Shown: positions 10,901-20,239 of the stretch, piece by piece
How positions within the stretch are numbered: the first letter of the stretch is position 1
How the letters are laid out: each line of letters begins with the position of its first letter
Origin: Mortierella alpina
Taxonomy: Eukaryota > Mortierellomycota > Mortierellomycetes > Mortierellales > Mortierellaceae
Direction of reading: 5' to 3'
Assembly: GCA_029449245.1 (NCBI GenBank)
Contig: JANATF010000017.1
Location: forward strand, 434,001-498,000
Length of the DNA stretch: 64,000 nt
Translations under genes and position numbers: made by a program
Notes under the pieces: generated by a model
The model's input: only the letters and a program-made list of their open reading frames with translations
Database searches by the model: none
What the model was told of the DNA's origin: nothing

Positions 10901-13815
10901 AGGCACTGGCTGATGTACTCAAGACTAATTCAACTCTGACCACCTTGACCTTGCTCAACAACGACATCGGAGAGGCCGGAGCTAAAGCGCTAGCTCAGGC
11001 GCTCAAGACCAAATCGGCTTTGACCACTCTACACTTCTCAAGCAACTTGATTGGAGGAACTGGAGCTCAGGCGCTGGCTCAGGCACTCATGACAAATGCG
11101 ACTCTAACCACTTTGAGCCTGACGAGCAACTCGATCGGAGATACTGGAGCTCACGCCGTGGCTGAGGCACTCAAGTCTAATTCGAATCTGACCATATTGG
11201 ACTTGCAGAGCAACAACATCGGGGACTACGGAGCCAAGGCCCTAGCCGAAACACTCAGGGCCAACTCGACCATGACCACGTTAAATTTGCGGGGCAACTC
11301 AATCAATTACAGTGGAGTGCATGCGCTGTGGGAGGCACTCAAGATCAACTCGTCTCTGACCATTTTGGACTTGACAAGTAACTCAATCTCAACGAGAGTA
11401 GCAAAAGCGATGTTTGCGGCATTCAAACCCAACTCGACTGTGACCACTATGGACCTGCGCAACTATTCGATCGGGGACGACGGAGCCAAGGCGCTGGCTG
11501 AGGCACTCAAGACCAACTCGACTGTGGCCACTTTGAACTTGGAGAGCAACTCGATCGGAGACGACGGAGCCAAGGCGCTGGCTGAGGCACTCAAGCCTAA
11601 CTCGACTGTGGCCACTTTGAACTTGGGGAGTAACTCGATCGGAGACGACGGAGCCAAGGCGCTGGCTGAGGCACTCAAGCCTAACTCGACTGTGGTCACT
11701 TTGAACTTGGGGAGTAACTCGATCGGAGACGACGGAGCCAAGGCGCTGGCTGAGGCACTCAAGCCTAACTCGGCTGTGGCCACTTTGAACTTGCACAGCA
11801 ACTCGATCGGAGACGACGGAGCCAAGGCGCTGGCTGAGGCACTCAAGACCAACTCGACTGTGGCCACTTTGAACTTGCACAGCAACTCGATCGGAGACGA
11901 CGGAGCCAAGGCACTGGCTGAGGCACTCAAGACCAACTCGACTGTAGCCACTTTGGACTTGCACAGCAACTCGATCGGAGACGACGGAGGCAAGGCACTG
12001 GCTGAGGCGCTCAAGATCAACTCGACTGTGACCACTTTGAACTTGGAGAGCAACAAGATCGGAGACGACGGAGCCAAGGCGCTGGCTGAGGCACTCAAGA
12101 CCAACTCGACTGTGGCCACTTTGGACTTGGGCCTCAACTCGATCGAAGACGACGGAGCCAAGGCACTGGCTGAGACACTCAAGACCAACTCGACTGTAGC
12201 CAGTTTGAACTTGAAGAGCAACAAGATCGGATCCGGCGGAGCCAAGGCGCTAGCTGAGGCACTCAAGACCAACTCGACAGTGACCACTGTGAACTTGCAG
12301 AGCAACTCGATCGGCGATGACGGAGCTTCGGCGCTGGCTGAGGCACTCAAGACCAACTCGACTGTGGCCACTTTGAACCTGCACTACACCTCGATCGGAG
12401 ACGACGGAGCTTCGGCGCTGGCTGAGGCACTCAAGACCAACTCGACTGTGGCCACTTTGAACTTGAGGAGCAACAAGATCGGAGACGACGGAGCTTCGGC
12501 GCTGGCTGAGGCACTCAAGACCAACTCGACTGTAGCCACTTTGGATTTGTACTACAACTCGATCGGAGACGACGGAGCCAAAGCACTGGCTGAGGCACTC
12601 AAGACCAACTCGACTGTGGCCTCTTTGGACTTACAGTACAACTCGATCAGAGACGACGGAGCTTCGGCGCTAGCTGAGGCACTCAAGACCAACTCGGCTG
12701 TGGCCACTTTGAACTTGCAGAGCAATAAGATCGGATCCGATGGAGCCAAGACGCTGGCTACGGCACTCAAGACCAACTCGACTATCGCCACTTTGAACTT
12801 GAACTTTAACTCGATCGGAGACGACGGAGCTTCGGCGCTGGCTGAGGCACTCAAGACCAACTCGACTGTGGCCACTTTGAACTTGGAGAGTAACTCGATC
12901 GAAAACGGAGGAGCCAAGGCGCTTGCTGAGGCACTCAAGACCAACTCGACTGTGGCCACTTTGAACTTGTACAGCAACCCGATCGGAGACGACGGAGCTT
13001 CGGCGCTGGCTGAGGCACTCAAGACCAACTCGACTGTGGCCACTTTGAACTTGGAGAGTAACTCGATCGAAAACGGCGGAGCTTCGGCGCTTGCTGAGGC
13101 ACTCAAGACCAACTCGACTGTGGCCACTCTGAACTTGCAGAGCAACTCGATCGGAGACGACGGAGCCAAGGCGCTCTCTGAGGCACTCAAGACCAACTCG
13201 GCCGTGGCCACTTTGAACTTGGAGAGCAACTCGATCGGAGACGACGGAGCCAAGGCGCTGGCTGAGGCACTCAAGACCAACTCGGCTGTGGCCACTTTGA
13301 ACTTGCACAGCAACTCGATCGGAGACGACGGAGCCAAGGCGCTGGCTGAGGCACTCAAGACCAACTCGGCTGTGGCCACTTTGAACTTGCATAGCAACTC
13401 GATCGGAGACGACGGAGCCAAGGCGCTGGCTGAGGCACTCAAGACCAACTCGACTGTGGCCACTTTGAACTTGAAGAGCAACAAGATCGGAGACGATGGA
13501 GCTTCGGCGCTGGCTGAGGCACTCAAGACCAACTCGGCTGTGGCCACTTTGAACTTGAAGTGTAACTCGATCGGATCCGACGGAGCCAAGGCGCTGGCTG
13601 AGGCACTCAAGACCAACTCGACTGTGGCCACTTTGAACTTGAAGAGCAACACGATCGGAGACGACGGAGCTTCGGCGCTGGCTGAGGCACTCAAGACCAA
13701 CTCGACTGTGGCCACTTTGAACTTGAGGAGGAACAAGATCGCAGACGACGGAGACAACGCGCTGGTTGAGGCACTCAAGACCAACAAGACAGTGAATATT
13801 AAAATATATTATTGA
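7997..13815 (+). CDS. Large LRR protein (RNI/NLRC-type repeats) with two unnamed N-terminal modules
   Basis: Exons 7997-8178, 8268-9204 and 9340-13815 give 1,864 residues. Both introns have GT...TAG ends and the frame is kept only with these junctions. Residues 1 to about 105 form a module with EIPCDHIDGHYVVSWEDIEQ followed by FPGVKHV and KHHAGVVLDVVLSS. A Pro/Ala/Asn-rich repetitive linker covers about 105-235. A second module (about 330-425) has PRLFIVLPED, FICECGKHT, HLAKHEGY and PTEFFKKYG, followed by a hydrophobic stretch. Residues from about 700 to the end are 41 LRRs of 28 residues (consensus AEALKTNSTVATLNLxSNSI, then GDDGAKAL), the ribonuclease-inhibitor type found in NLRC receptors. 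No NTPase domain is visible, so this is an LRR sensor-like protein rather than a canonical NLR. The function is inferred from layout only. Confidence 0.88.
8398..8745 (+). repeat. Pro/Ala/Asn-rich degenerate minisatellite in the LRR gene
   Basis: Short units of the form (A/P)-N/D-(A/V)-P repeat with C-rich codons (for example gctcctgccgatgttcct), giving a proline-rich linker between the two N-terminal modules. Probably a flexible spacer of variable length between alleles. Confidence 0.7.
10321..13764 (+). repeat. 41 x 84-nt LRR array in perfect register
   Basis: Repeat starts fall every 84 nt from 10321 to 13764 (41 x 84 = 3,444 nt) with no insertion or deletion; a truncated 42nd unit (13765 on) ends the protein. 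Repeats 1-14 are diverged from each other. Repeats 15-41 (11497-13764) are nearly identical, differing mainly at the residue after LNL, at N-S/N-K, and at a GAKAL/GASAL switch made by two fixed codon pairs (gccaag or gcttcg). Confidence 0.93.
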
Positions 13816-14205
13816 AGATTGGTCAAGGAAGTAAAGTGAGAAAAAGATGTGGGTCCACAAACCACACATTGTGAGCTGTTATTACGGAACCCTGGCAGAA
13901 GTGCATACAACGGGTTCCTGACTATGTAAGTGTGCTTCGCTCCTGTGAATATACCACAAATATTATCCAGTTATAGTTCCCTATTACTGCACTGGGTGGA
14001 CGATCCAACGCTTACTGAATTCTGCTTCAGTATGATAGGAAGAGCCAACATCGAAGGATCAAAAAGCAACGTCGCTGTGAACGCTTGGCTGCCATAGAAA
14101 AAAAAAAGTACAAATAAAAAAGTTCCCACTTATTCTGCACGCCACATGTCTTTTCACAATGTCAAACTAGAGAGCTCAGCAGGGTCTTCTTTCCCGCAGA
14201 TTTTG

Positions 14206-14243
<38 letters not shown>

Positions 14244-14648
14244 GGATAGGAATCTCGTTGATCCATTCATGCGCGTCACGAATGATGACCGTTTACCCGC
14301 GCTTGGTTGAATTTTGGTAGAGATCACATTGGCGCAATGCTATGTTATATTAGACAGTCAGACCTTTGTAGCGCATGAAGAAGAATCACAAGAATAACAA
14401 GAGAACTTGGGAGCACGAAGGCAGTGTATTTGAGTGCAATGGGTAGTGTTTATTGTGTGCTGCACTGTCAGTGCTCACCGCCTCTCGAAGCTCGGTATGC
14501 AAAGAAAAGAGCGCTATATGAATGTTGAGGGAAGAGCGATTATGAACCAAGCTGTTGTGTATTGAACAGTAAAGGGCGTTCCAAGTGCACAGCGGTACTT
14601 GTCCTGAGCTGTCCTTGGCGTTGAGTGCTGTACAAGATCATGGGTCGC
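13816..14648. other. intergenic spacer between convergent genes
   Basis: Lies between the 3' ends of the LRR gene (+) and the first F-box gene (-). It is AT-leaning, with A-runs near 14099 and 14116. I see no gene, tRNA or repeat in it. Confidence 0.5.
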
Positions 14649-16328
14649 TTACTGAGCGCCTGCAGCCACTGCAGGTATGGCGGGCATGGCGGGCATTGGA
14701 GTTATGCCAGAAGTTGCGAAAGTGGCACTGTTGGCCAGCTGTGTTGCCAGTTCCTGCTTCAATTCCAGTAGCTGCACCTCGGTCGATCCCAGTCCCTGCG
14801 ATACTTCTTGAGATGCGCCTTGTGCTGACTCCTGAGACGCGCTCTGAGACGCGCCCTGAGTAGGATCCTCTTTCTTGACTCTCTTTTTCCGAGGCTGGGT
14901 CGAGTCACCCAAGACGGCAGCATCTCGAAGCTTACAAGCAAGCCTCCTCGCTCTGGCAATGCCATTTGTGCAGGCATCCACGCCGACCCACCCACCGTGG
15001 ATTTCCAGGGCACGGTCCTGAATATCGTGCCGATCAAACAGTCTCATCGGATACCAGCTCCGGTGGTGTGGGTTCCTTACCTCGCGATAGTCCAGGTCGG
15101 CAATGTCCTCCTCTGTAAGGTGGTAAGTGGAGCAAGCCCGGGTCTTTGTGATCCTATCTGATCGTCGATGCTCCCAGTCGTCCTCGCTCTCTCCAGGAAG
15201 CCGTCTGTACTCCTCAGGATAGTCGAGATAGTAGCCCGCACGACAATCATGGCAAAGGTTCCAGCGGTCAACAATATCGGCAGAGGCTTGGTCATCCGCG
15301 GCTGGATCCCCAGAGCTTTGGCCTTGGTCCTGCGGTTTCTGGTCTTTATTCTGTTCCTGTTCCTTTGCCTTTTCTCCAGCTTTGTTGTTGCTCTTATCGT
15401 CCTTGCCCTTGTTGTCCTTGGCCATGTCCTTGTTATTTGCCTGACCTTGAGTTTGCTCCGTCTTTGGCTTCTCTGCCTTCTTGACAATGACATCCACCGG
15501 CAGGGGGATCCCTGAGGCATTAAAGTCCTTGATGCCGTTGGAGAACGAGTGGCACTTGTCGCAGATAAAATACGATTGAGCGCAGACAAGCGACATGTAC
15601 GTCTTGTATTTTCGCTTCGGCTTACCGAGGTTTGAGATTTCGCAGATTTGTTTCCAGACAGGCCAAGCACGCGCTCCGTCCAGCCAAGTCTTGGAGACAA
15701 GCGACGATGTAGCTGCCTGCGAGAGCGGGAGGAGTGAGAGCACCTGATGCCATAGTTCCGTGGGAAGCATCTCGCAAGGATCCGTGCGGTTGCATGGGCG
15801 TGAAGGTGCGGTAGTAGAGTCCATCTCGACGTCGTTCTCCTGCTTTAGAGCAGCAGCCTCTGCGTTTTGGGACATTCGTGACCGTTTGGTAGGCTTTACA
15901 ACGGGAGCATCGTCCGGAGTGGTGTCAACCTGGTCCTGTTTCCTCTTTCGCTGTCTGGATGCGGCGGGTTCTGGCGGCGTCTGCTTCTTGGTCTTGGTAG
16001 CCTTGAGAACTGCCGGCTCCTTGCCAACCTTCTTGGCCTTTGCGGTGATCTTGGCAGCAGGTGTCTTTGCAAGTTCCTTTCCTGCAGTCTTGCCTGCAGC
16101 CTTTCCTGTCTTCTTGACTGCCGCCTTTCCTGCTTTCTTGACTGCTGCCTTTGTGGTCGACGATGATTCTGTCTTTGCTTTAGCCTTGGCTGTTGTCTTT
16201 GTCAATGCCTTGGGAGGTGCGGTTGCGACATCCTGGGTCTTGTCCTCGACCTTGATGGCCAATCGAGTTGAGCGCCTGGTGGCTGTGGCTGTGGTGGTGG
16301 TGGTTGTGGTGGTGGTTGTGCGTCCCAT
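14649..16328 (-). CDS. F-box protein with Lys/Thr-rich N-terminus (tandem paralogue A)
   Basis: Single exon, 559 residues, ATG at 16328. It opens with a poly-Thr run and a Lys/Ala-rich, histone-H1-like basic region (about 40-150) with nuclear-localisation-like KRKR. An F-box follows at about 184-230 (MLPTELWHQVLSLLPLSQ, then VSKTWLDGARAW), the module that binds Skp1 in SCF ubiquitin ligases. After it come a CDKC motif near 255, a low-complexity Lys/Gln/Asp linker, a second LCHDC cysteine pair and a conserved block containing HGGWVGVDAC. The C-terminus is Gln/Ser-rich. The next gene upstream (16745-18658, same strand) has the same order of parts, so the two are tandem duplicates. Substrate unknown. 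Confidence 0.85.
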   Translation of the reverse strand: MGRTTTTTTTTTTATATRRSTRLAIKVEDKTQDVATAPPKALTKTTAKAKAKTESSSTTKAAVKKAGKAAVKKTGKAAGKTAGKELAKTPAAKITAKAKKVGKEPAVLKATKTKKQTPPEPAASRQRKRKQDQVDTTPDDAPVVKPTKRSRMSQNAEAAALKQENDVEMDSTTAPSRPCNRTDPCEMLPTELWHQVLSLLPLSQAATSSLVSKTWLDGARAWPVWKQICEISNLGKPKRKYKTYMSLVCAQSYFICDKCHSFSNGIKDFNASGIPLPVDVIVKKAEKPKTEQTQGQANNKDMAKDNKGKDDKSNNKAGEKAKEQEQNKDQKPQDQGQSSGDPAADDQASADIVDRWNLCHDCRAGYYLDYPEEYRRLPGESEDDWEHRRSDRITKTRACSTYHLTEEDIADLDYREVRNPHHRSWYPMRLFDRHDIQDRALEIHGGWVGVDACTNGIARARRLACKLRDAAVLGDSTQPRKKRVKKEDPTQGASQSASQESAQGASQEVSQGLGSTEVQLLELKQELATQLANSATFATSGITPMPAMPAIPAVAAGAQ

Positions 16329-16744
16329 GAGGCCTGGATGAGCAGGGGTCAGAGTGTGTTTGTGCTTGTTTGTTGTGGCCTAGTGGGAATAGACTTTATC
16401 AATGGTGCGGAGAAGACAAAACAAGGTTGTGGATGAGCGCAAGAGAAAGAAATGGCCTTGTGTCCGACAGGGATTCAGAGATGACAGGGAAATAGCAGAC
16501 CTGACAGAAATGAACAGAGATGACAGTGAAGAGAAGAGTGAGGAGAAGAGAGTGAAAAGTGTGCAAAGAGTGAAGAAGAAAAGCGAAGAAAAGAGAAGAG
16601 AGACAAACATATGGAAAATGACAGAAAGACACACAACATCACATCAATGACAATCAGCCATATCATCGTGTGGTTTATTCATGTTGAGAAGATGCTGAAG
16701 CAGAACTGCAGACTGCACCTGTGCAAGAAAAAGAGGCATATCAG
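16329..16744. other. spacer between tandem F-box paralogues
   Basis: 416 bp between the stop of paralogue B and the start of paralogue A. The first part is A/G-rich on the + strand (16400-16640), i.e. pyrimidine-rich on the transcribed sense strand, compatible with a promoter. No gene seen. Confidence 0.5.
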
Positions 16745-18658
16745 CTATGTTGGCATATGAAGAACCAGGGGGGCTGGGTTCACGCAGACCGCGTGCCTGG
16801 GAGAGGTGCAGTAAGCAGTTACAGCCGTCGCCGTGGACACCTGCGGGGTCGTGGTTGTTGTCGTGGTTGTTGTCGTGGTTGTTGTCGTGGTTGTGGTAGA
16901 GGGTGTGGTAGAGGGTGTGGTCGTAGGCTTCACTTTGAATCCAGTGACCCCAGGGATGATCTTGCCCGCAGCGATCAACATCAGCAGCTTCTTCTTCATC
17001 TTCAGCTTCCTCTTCATGTCAGCGACCTTTTGCGATACACGGCGAGGATTGGCCGCTGCCTGTCGCGCTTTGAACGCGGCACGACGCTTTCTTGCCGTCT
17101 CGCGCCCAACGGCACGGATCCCAACCCACCCGCCATGCACCAGCAGCGCCTGCTTCTCCACGTCGTCAGTATCGTACAGGAGCATGGGCGCCCCATACCG
17201 GTAATCAGGGTTTTCATACTCCTCATACGGGATCCCGCACAGGTCTACCGCCGAAAGATGGTACCGGTCGCGCGCATTCGTCTTGGTGATCTGCGACTCG
17301 CCCATCATCTCCTGCCACTCGTGGTCGATGGGCTCGGGGTGTTCCCGGTAGTACTTTCGACGGCACTGCAAACAAAGGTTCCAATCCTCCGCCACTTCCT
17401 CGTCCAATTCTTCCTTGGCCTTGCCTTTGCCCTTGTCCTGCTTGACGACCTGGCCTTCATTCTGTCTCTGCTTCTGGTCCTTGTCCTGGGGGGCATCTGG
17501 ATGCTTGGCGATAGTCGTGTCCTTATCGGCGCCTGGCTGCCCTGTCATCTTCTTGTCCTTATCCTCCTGTGTCGGTGCATTCATCTCTGCCGGCTCTGTA
17601 GTAGCAGTCTGGTCCTTGCTTTGGCCTTGCATAGCCGTACCAGCCTGCAACTGGCTATACGTAGACGATGTTGAAATCTGCGCCGAACCGTTTTGCTGGC
17701 CTGGTCCCGTTAGCGCGCCTAGAGTATTCTCCGCCATAGAACCCTGAGCCTGCGTTTCTGCTGATCCCGCAGACCTCGCAGACCCTGCATTGTCAACGCT
17801 GTCCTTATCATCATTATCATCATCGCTTTCGGTCTTGGTTTCCTGTCGCGGTCGACCTTCCTTCACCACCACCTTGACCTTCAACGGAATCGCGGACCGA
17901 CGCACATACAAACCATTCCCTGTCGAGTGCGAATAGCATTTATCGCAGATAAAGAACGAGCTGGCACAGACAAGCGCCATGAACGTCTTGTACTTGAGTT
18001 TCGGTGTGCCCAACTTGCATTTCTCACAAATCTGCTGCCACACCCGCCATGCTCGCGCTCCATCCAGCCACGTCTTGGAGACCCATGAGGTATTGGCCAC
18101 CTGAGAAAGCGGCAGCTGCGAGAGCACCTTGTGCCAGATCTCTGTCGGAAGCACAGAGCATGGGTCGGACGGGTTCACAGCGACCTTTTGGCTGGAGGGT
18201 TCTGCTTCGCTGGTAGTAGTAGCATCGCCGCCCGAGGGTTCGTTTGTCTTGGACTTTCGGCGTCGCTTGGTCGGCTTAGTCTTTGGATCACCAGCACCTT
18301 GGTCGGCATTGGCATCCTGGGTCATGGTGGTATCAGCGGCGCTGGCATCGGCTGGTCGCTTTTTGGAGGCTCGTTGGGCGGGTGGTTTTTTGGTCCTACC
18401 CTGCGTTTTTGCCTTCTTGGACGGTGTTGCTGCATCCTGAGGTTTCTTGTGGGTGTCCTTGCTGACCCGACCCGATGGTGCTGCTGCCTTGGCTTTCCTG
18501 GATGTCAGCATGTCGCTCGAGGTCACAGCGGCAGCGGCGTTTGAGTCAGCAGAAGTCGTGGATGTGGACGTGGACGGAGCTGAGGCTGCGATGGGAGCAG
18601 ACACAGGTTCGGGCGCCTTGGTGGCCAGACGCGACGATCTTCTGGAGCTAGCTGCCAT
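16745..18658 (-). CDS. F-box protein (tandem paralogue B)
   Basis: 637 residues, single exon. I chose the ATG at 18658 (MAASSRRSSRLATKAPEP) because the 41 codons before it in the same frame look like leader sequence and the paralogue also begins near a short Arg/Ser/Thr segment with RRS-RLA. The F-box lies at about 168-215 (VLPTEIWHKVLSQLPLSQ, then VSKTWLDGARAWRVW). It is followed by FICDKCYSHS, an acidic and Gln-rich linker, LCLQCRRKYY, and the block LLVHGGWVGIRAVG shared with paralogue A. The C-terminus has a long Thr run coded by a GTT/GTC-type microsatellite (16845-16925 on the + strand), then Pro-Gln-Val. Likely an SCF substrate receptor; the conserved Cys-x-x-Cys pairs could bind zinc (inference). 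Confidence 0.85.
   Translation of the reverse strand: MAASSRRSSRLATKAPEPVSAPIAASAPSTSTSTTSADSNAAAAVTSSDMLTSRKAKAAAPSGRVSKDTHKKPQDAATPSKKAKTQGRTKKPPAQRASKKRPADASAADTTMTQDANADQGAGDPKTKPTKRRRKSKTNEPSGGDATTTSEAEPSSQKVAVNPSDPCSVLPTEIWHKVLSQLPLSQVANTSWVSKTWLDGARAWRVWQQICEKCKLGTPKLKYKTFMALVCASSFFICDKCYSHSTGNGLYVRRSAIPLKVKVVVKEGRPRQETKTESDDDNDDKDSVDNAGSARSAGSAETQAQGSMAENTLGALTGPGQQNGSAQISTSSTYSQLQAGTAMQGQSKDQTATTEPAEMNAPTQEDKDKKMTGQPGADKDTTIAKHPDAPQDKDQKQRQNEGQVVKQDKGKGKAKEELDEEVAEDWNLCLQCRRKYYREHPEPIDHEWQEMMGESQITKTNARDRYHLSAVDLCGIPYEEYENPDYRYGAPMLLYDTDDVEKQALLVHGGWVGIRAVGRETARKRRAAFKARQAAANPRRVSQKVADMKRKLKMKKKLLMLIAAGKIIPGVTGFKVKPTTTPSTTPSTTTTTTTTTTTTTTTTTPQVSTATAVTAYCTSPRHAVCVNPAPLVLHMPT
16845..16925 (-). 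repeat. Thr-coding microsatellite in F-box paralogue B
   Basis: On the + strand the sequence repeats gtggttgttgtc units and grades into gtggtagagggt. On the coding strand it gives the poly-Thr and TTPST units near the C-terminus. Likely length-variable between strains. Confidence 0.75.
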
Positions 18659-19548
18659 GGTATGTCGGTATCGATGGTATGTGGTCCGTGGTCCGTGGAC
18701 TGTGAGCTGTGTGGGTCGAGGCACAAGTACTGTGTGTGGTGGAAACAACAGAAAAAAGAGAAACAATTTTAGGCAGAGCATGTGACATCACCTCGACCAT
18801 CAGCCTCGGATTGCACACGGATCAAGACGCGATTGTGCCCATCCTTCTTCATCAAAGCACGCGTGGCGGTCTGTCTATCGAGCCCTGGGGACGCAGGGCA
18901 AAAGACGCGTCAAATCCTACAAACAAAGTGCTCAGGCTTGTACGCGTAAAACCCATTCCTGCTTTGCCCAAACACACGCGTCATGACTAGACCTTATTCC
19001 TCTACTACTCTAGCTAGCCCAAAAACAATCATCGACATACAATACCAAAATGTCTGCAAAGAATTCTGCATATCGGAGCACCTCATCCTTAACACCATAC
19101 GCCTTCGAATCCGGAGTCCATATAGTACAAATGAAGTCTGGATTTATTACATGGATCGAGACCAAAAAAAGAGCTGATGATGATGTACAATGGTGGACAT
19201 GGGTGTTGGAGGTCGAGGGTCCATGATGAAGGAAAAAAAAAAGGTAAACAAAAAAGGCGACGCGTCCTGGTGGTCGAGTAAAAAAGTTTTTTTTTTTGAT
19301 TTTGGATCGAAAAGCGAAAACGAAATCAGAAAAAAAAAAAAAAGAGACGCGGCCAAAAGGTGCGAACCTATTTTTGGTGTTGTTGATTTTTTTTGGGTCT
19401 GTGTCTGTGTCTGTGTCTGTCTGTCCCGCGTCAAGAGTCCTTTGAAAGAGGGAGGGAGTCGTAGTCCAGTTTGGTATCGCAATAGCAACAGTGTCGAAAG
19501 AAATAGATTTCAGCCCTGCTTTCCATTTTTTTTTCCGCTGAAGCGCGT
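18659..19548. other. spacer between F-box paralogue B (5' side) and histone H2B (3' side)
   Basis: 890 bp without a gene. The part next to the F-box gene carries four ACGCGT sites within about 120 bp (annotated separately). The H2B-proximal part has several A-runs and T-runs (19228-19342) and a TGTGTCTGTGTC simple repeat near 19398-19420. A fifth ACGCGT lies near 19259. Confidence 0.5.
18859..18981. promoter_or_regulatory. cluster of four ACGCGT (MCB-type) hexamers upstream of F-box paralogue B
   Basis: The palindromic hexamer occurs at 18859-18864, 18905-18910, 18942-18947 and 18976-18981, about 200-320 bp upstream of the ATG at 18658. In yeasts this MluI cell-cycle box is bound by MBF (Mbp1/Swi6) and drives G1/S expression. 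Binding in this fungus is inferred, not shown. Confidence 0.45.
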
Positions 19549-19953
19549 TTACTTGGAGGAGGTGTACTTGGTGACAGCCTTGGTGCCCTCAGAGACGGCG
19601 TGCTTGGCAAGCTCGCCAGGGAGGATCAGGCGCACGGCGGTCTGGATCTCGCGCGACGAGATAGTCGAGCGCTTGTTGTAGGCAGCGAGCTTGGAGGCCT
19701 CGCCAGCAATGCGCTCAAAGATATCGTTGACGAACGAGTTGAGGATAGACATGGCCTTGTTGGAGATTCCAGTGTCGGGGTGGACCTGCTTGAGGACCTT
19801 GTAGATGTACGACGAGTAGGTCTCGGAACGGACCTTCTTGCGGCCCTTGGCGCCCTCAGCCTTGGGCTTGCGCTCCTTCTTCTCGGGAGTGGACTTGGCA
19901 GGAGCCTTGCCGCCGGTGGCGGGGGCCTTCTCAGCAGTCTTAGGGGGAGCCAT
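19549..19953 (-). CDS. Histone H2B
   Basis: 134 residues, intronless, ATG at 19953. The N-terminal tail is Lys/Ala/Pro-rich ([16 protein letters not shown]). The histone fold is typical: [20 protein letters not shown], then [38 protein letters not shown] and [17 protein letters not shown], ending in TKYTSSK with the conserved C-terminal lysine that is monoubiquitinated in other fungi. It pairs with H2A in the nucleosome. The neighbour across the 286-bp upstream spacer is a mitochondrial gene, not H2A, so the usual divergent H2A-H2B arrangement is not seen here. The upstream G-rich leader and lack of introns fit high, replication-linked expression (inference). Confidence 0.97.
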   Translation of the reverse strand: MAPPKTAEKAPATGGKAPAKSTPEKKERKPKAEGAKGRKKVRSETYSSYIYKVLKQVHPDTGISNKAMSILNSFVNDIFERIAGEASKLAAYNKRSTISSREIQTAVRLILPGELAKHAVSEGTKAVTKYTSSK

Positions 19954-20239
19954 TGTGTGATTTGGGAGTGGGAGTGGGAGTTGGAGTGTGTGGGAGAGTG
20001 GGAAGATGAGTTTAGGAGAGGATGGGGATGAAGAGAAGAAAGAGATGCGCCAGATGCTATAACAAGATATTCATCGAAATCGAAGGAAGGAACACGTCAC
20101 CGGAAAACCTAAGGTGTTGTTGCAGTTAGTTTAGCTGTTCGGACCAAAGTTGATCTGTTTTGATAGATTCCCACATCTCGACCCAGCCCGCTGCTTCCCT
20201 TTTAATCTTTCCGACTGCACAGACAGGACACCGACCCTC

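Noticed and set aside
11389-13869. Long antisense open frames over the LRR array (11389-11964, 11463-12371, 12552-13787, 12670-13869)
   Set aside because: An 84-nt repeat in perfect register keeps antisense frames open if one unit is; the proteins are just the repeat read backwards. The sense frame has the LRR consensus and correct splicing.
16721-17674. Plus-strand Cys/Arg/Gly-rich frame (RGCCRGCCRGC)
   Set aside because: Produced by the Thr-coding microsatellite of the F-box gene read on the other strand.
19190-19681. Plus-strand frame over the H2B 3' region
   Set aside because: Low-complexity Lys/Trp runs from A- and G-tracts; overlaps H2B antisense.
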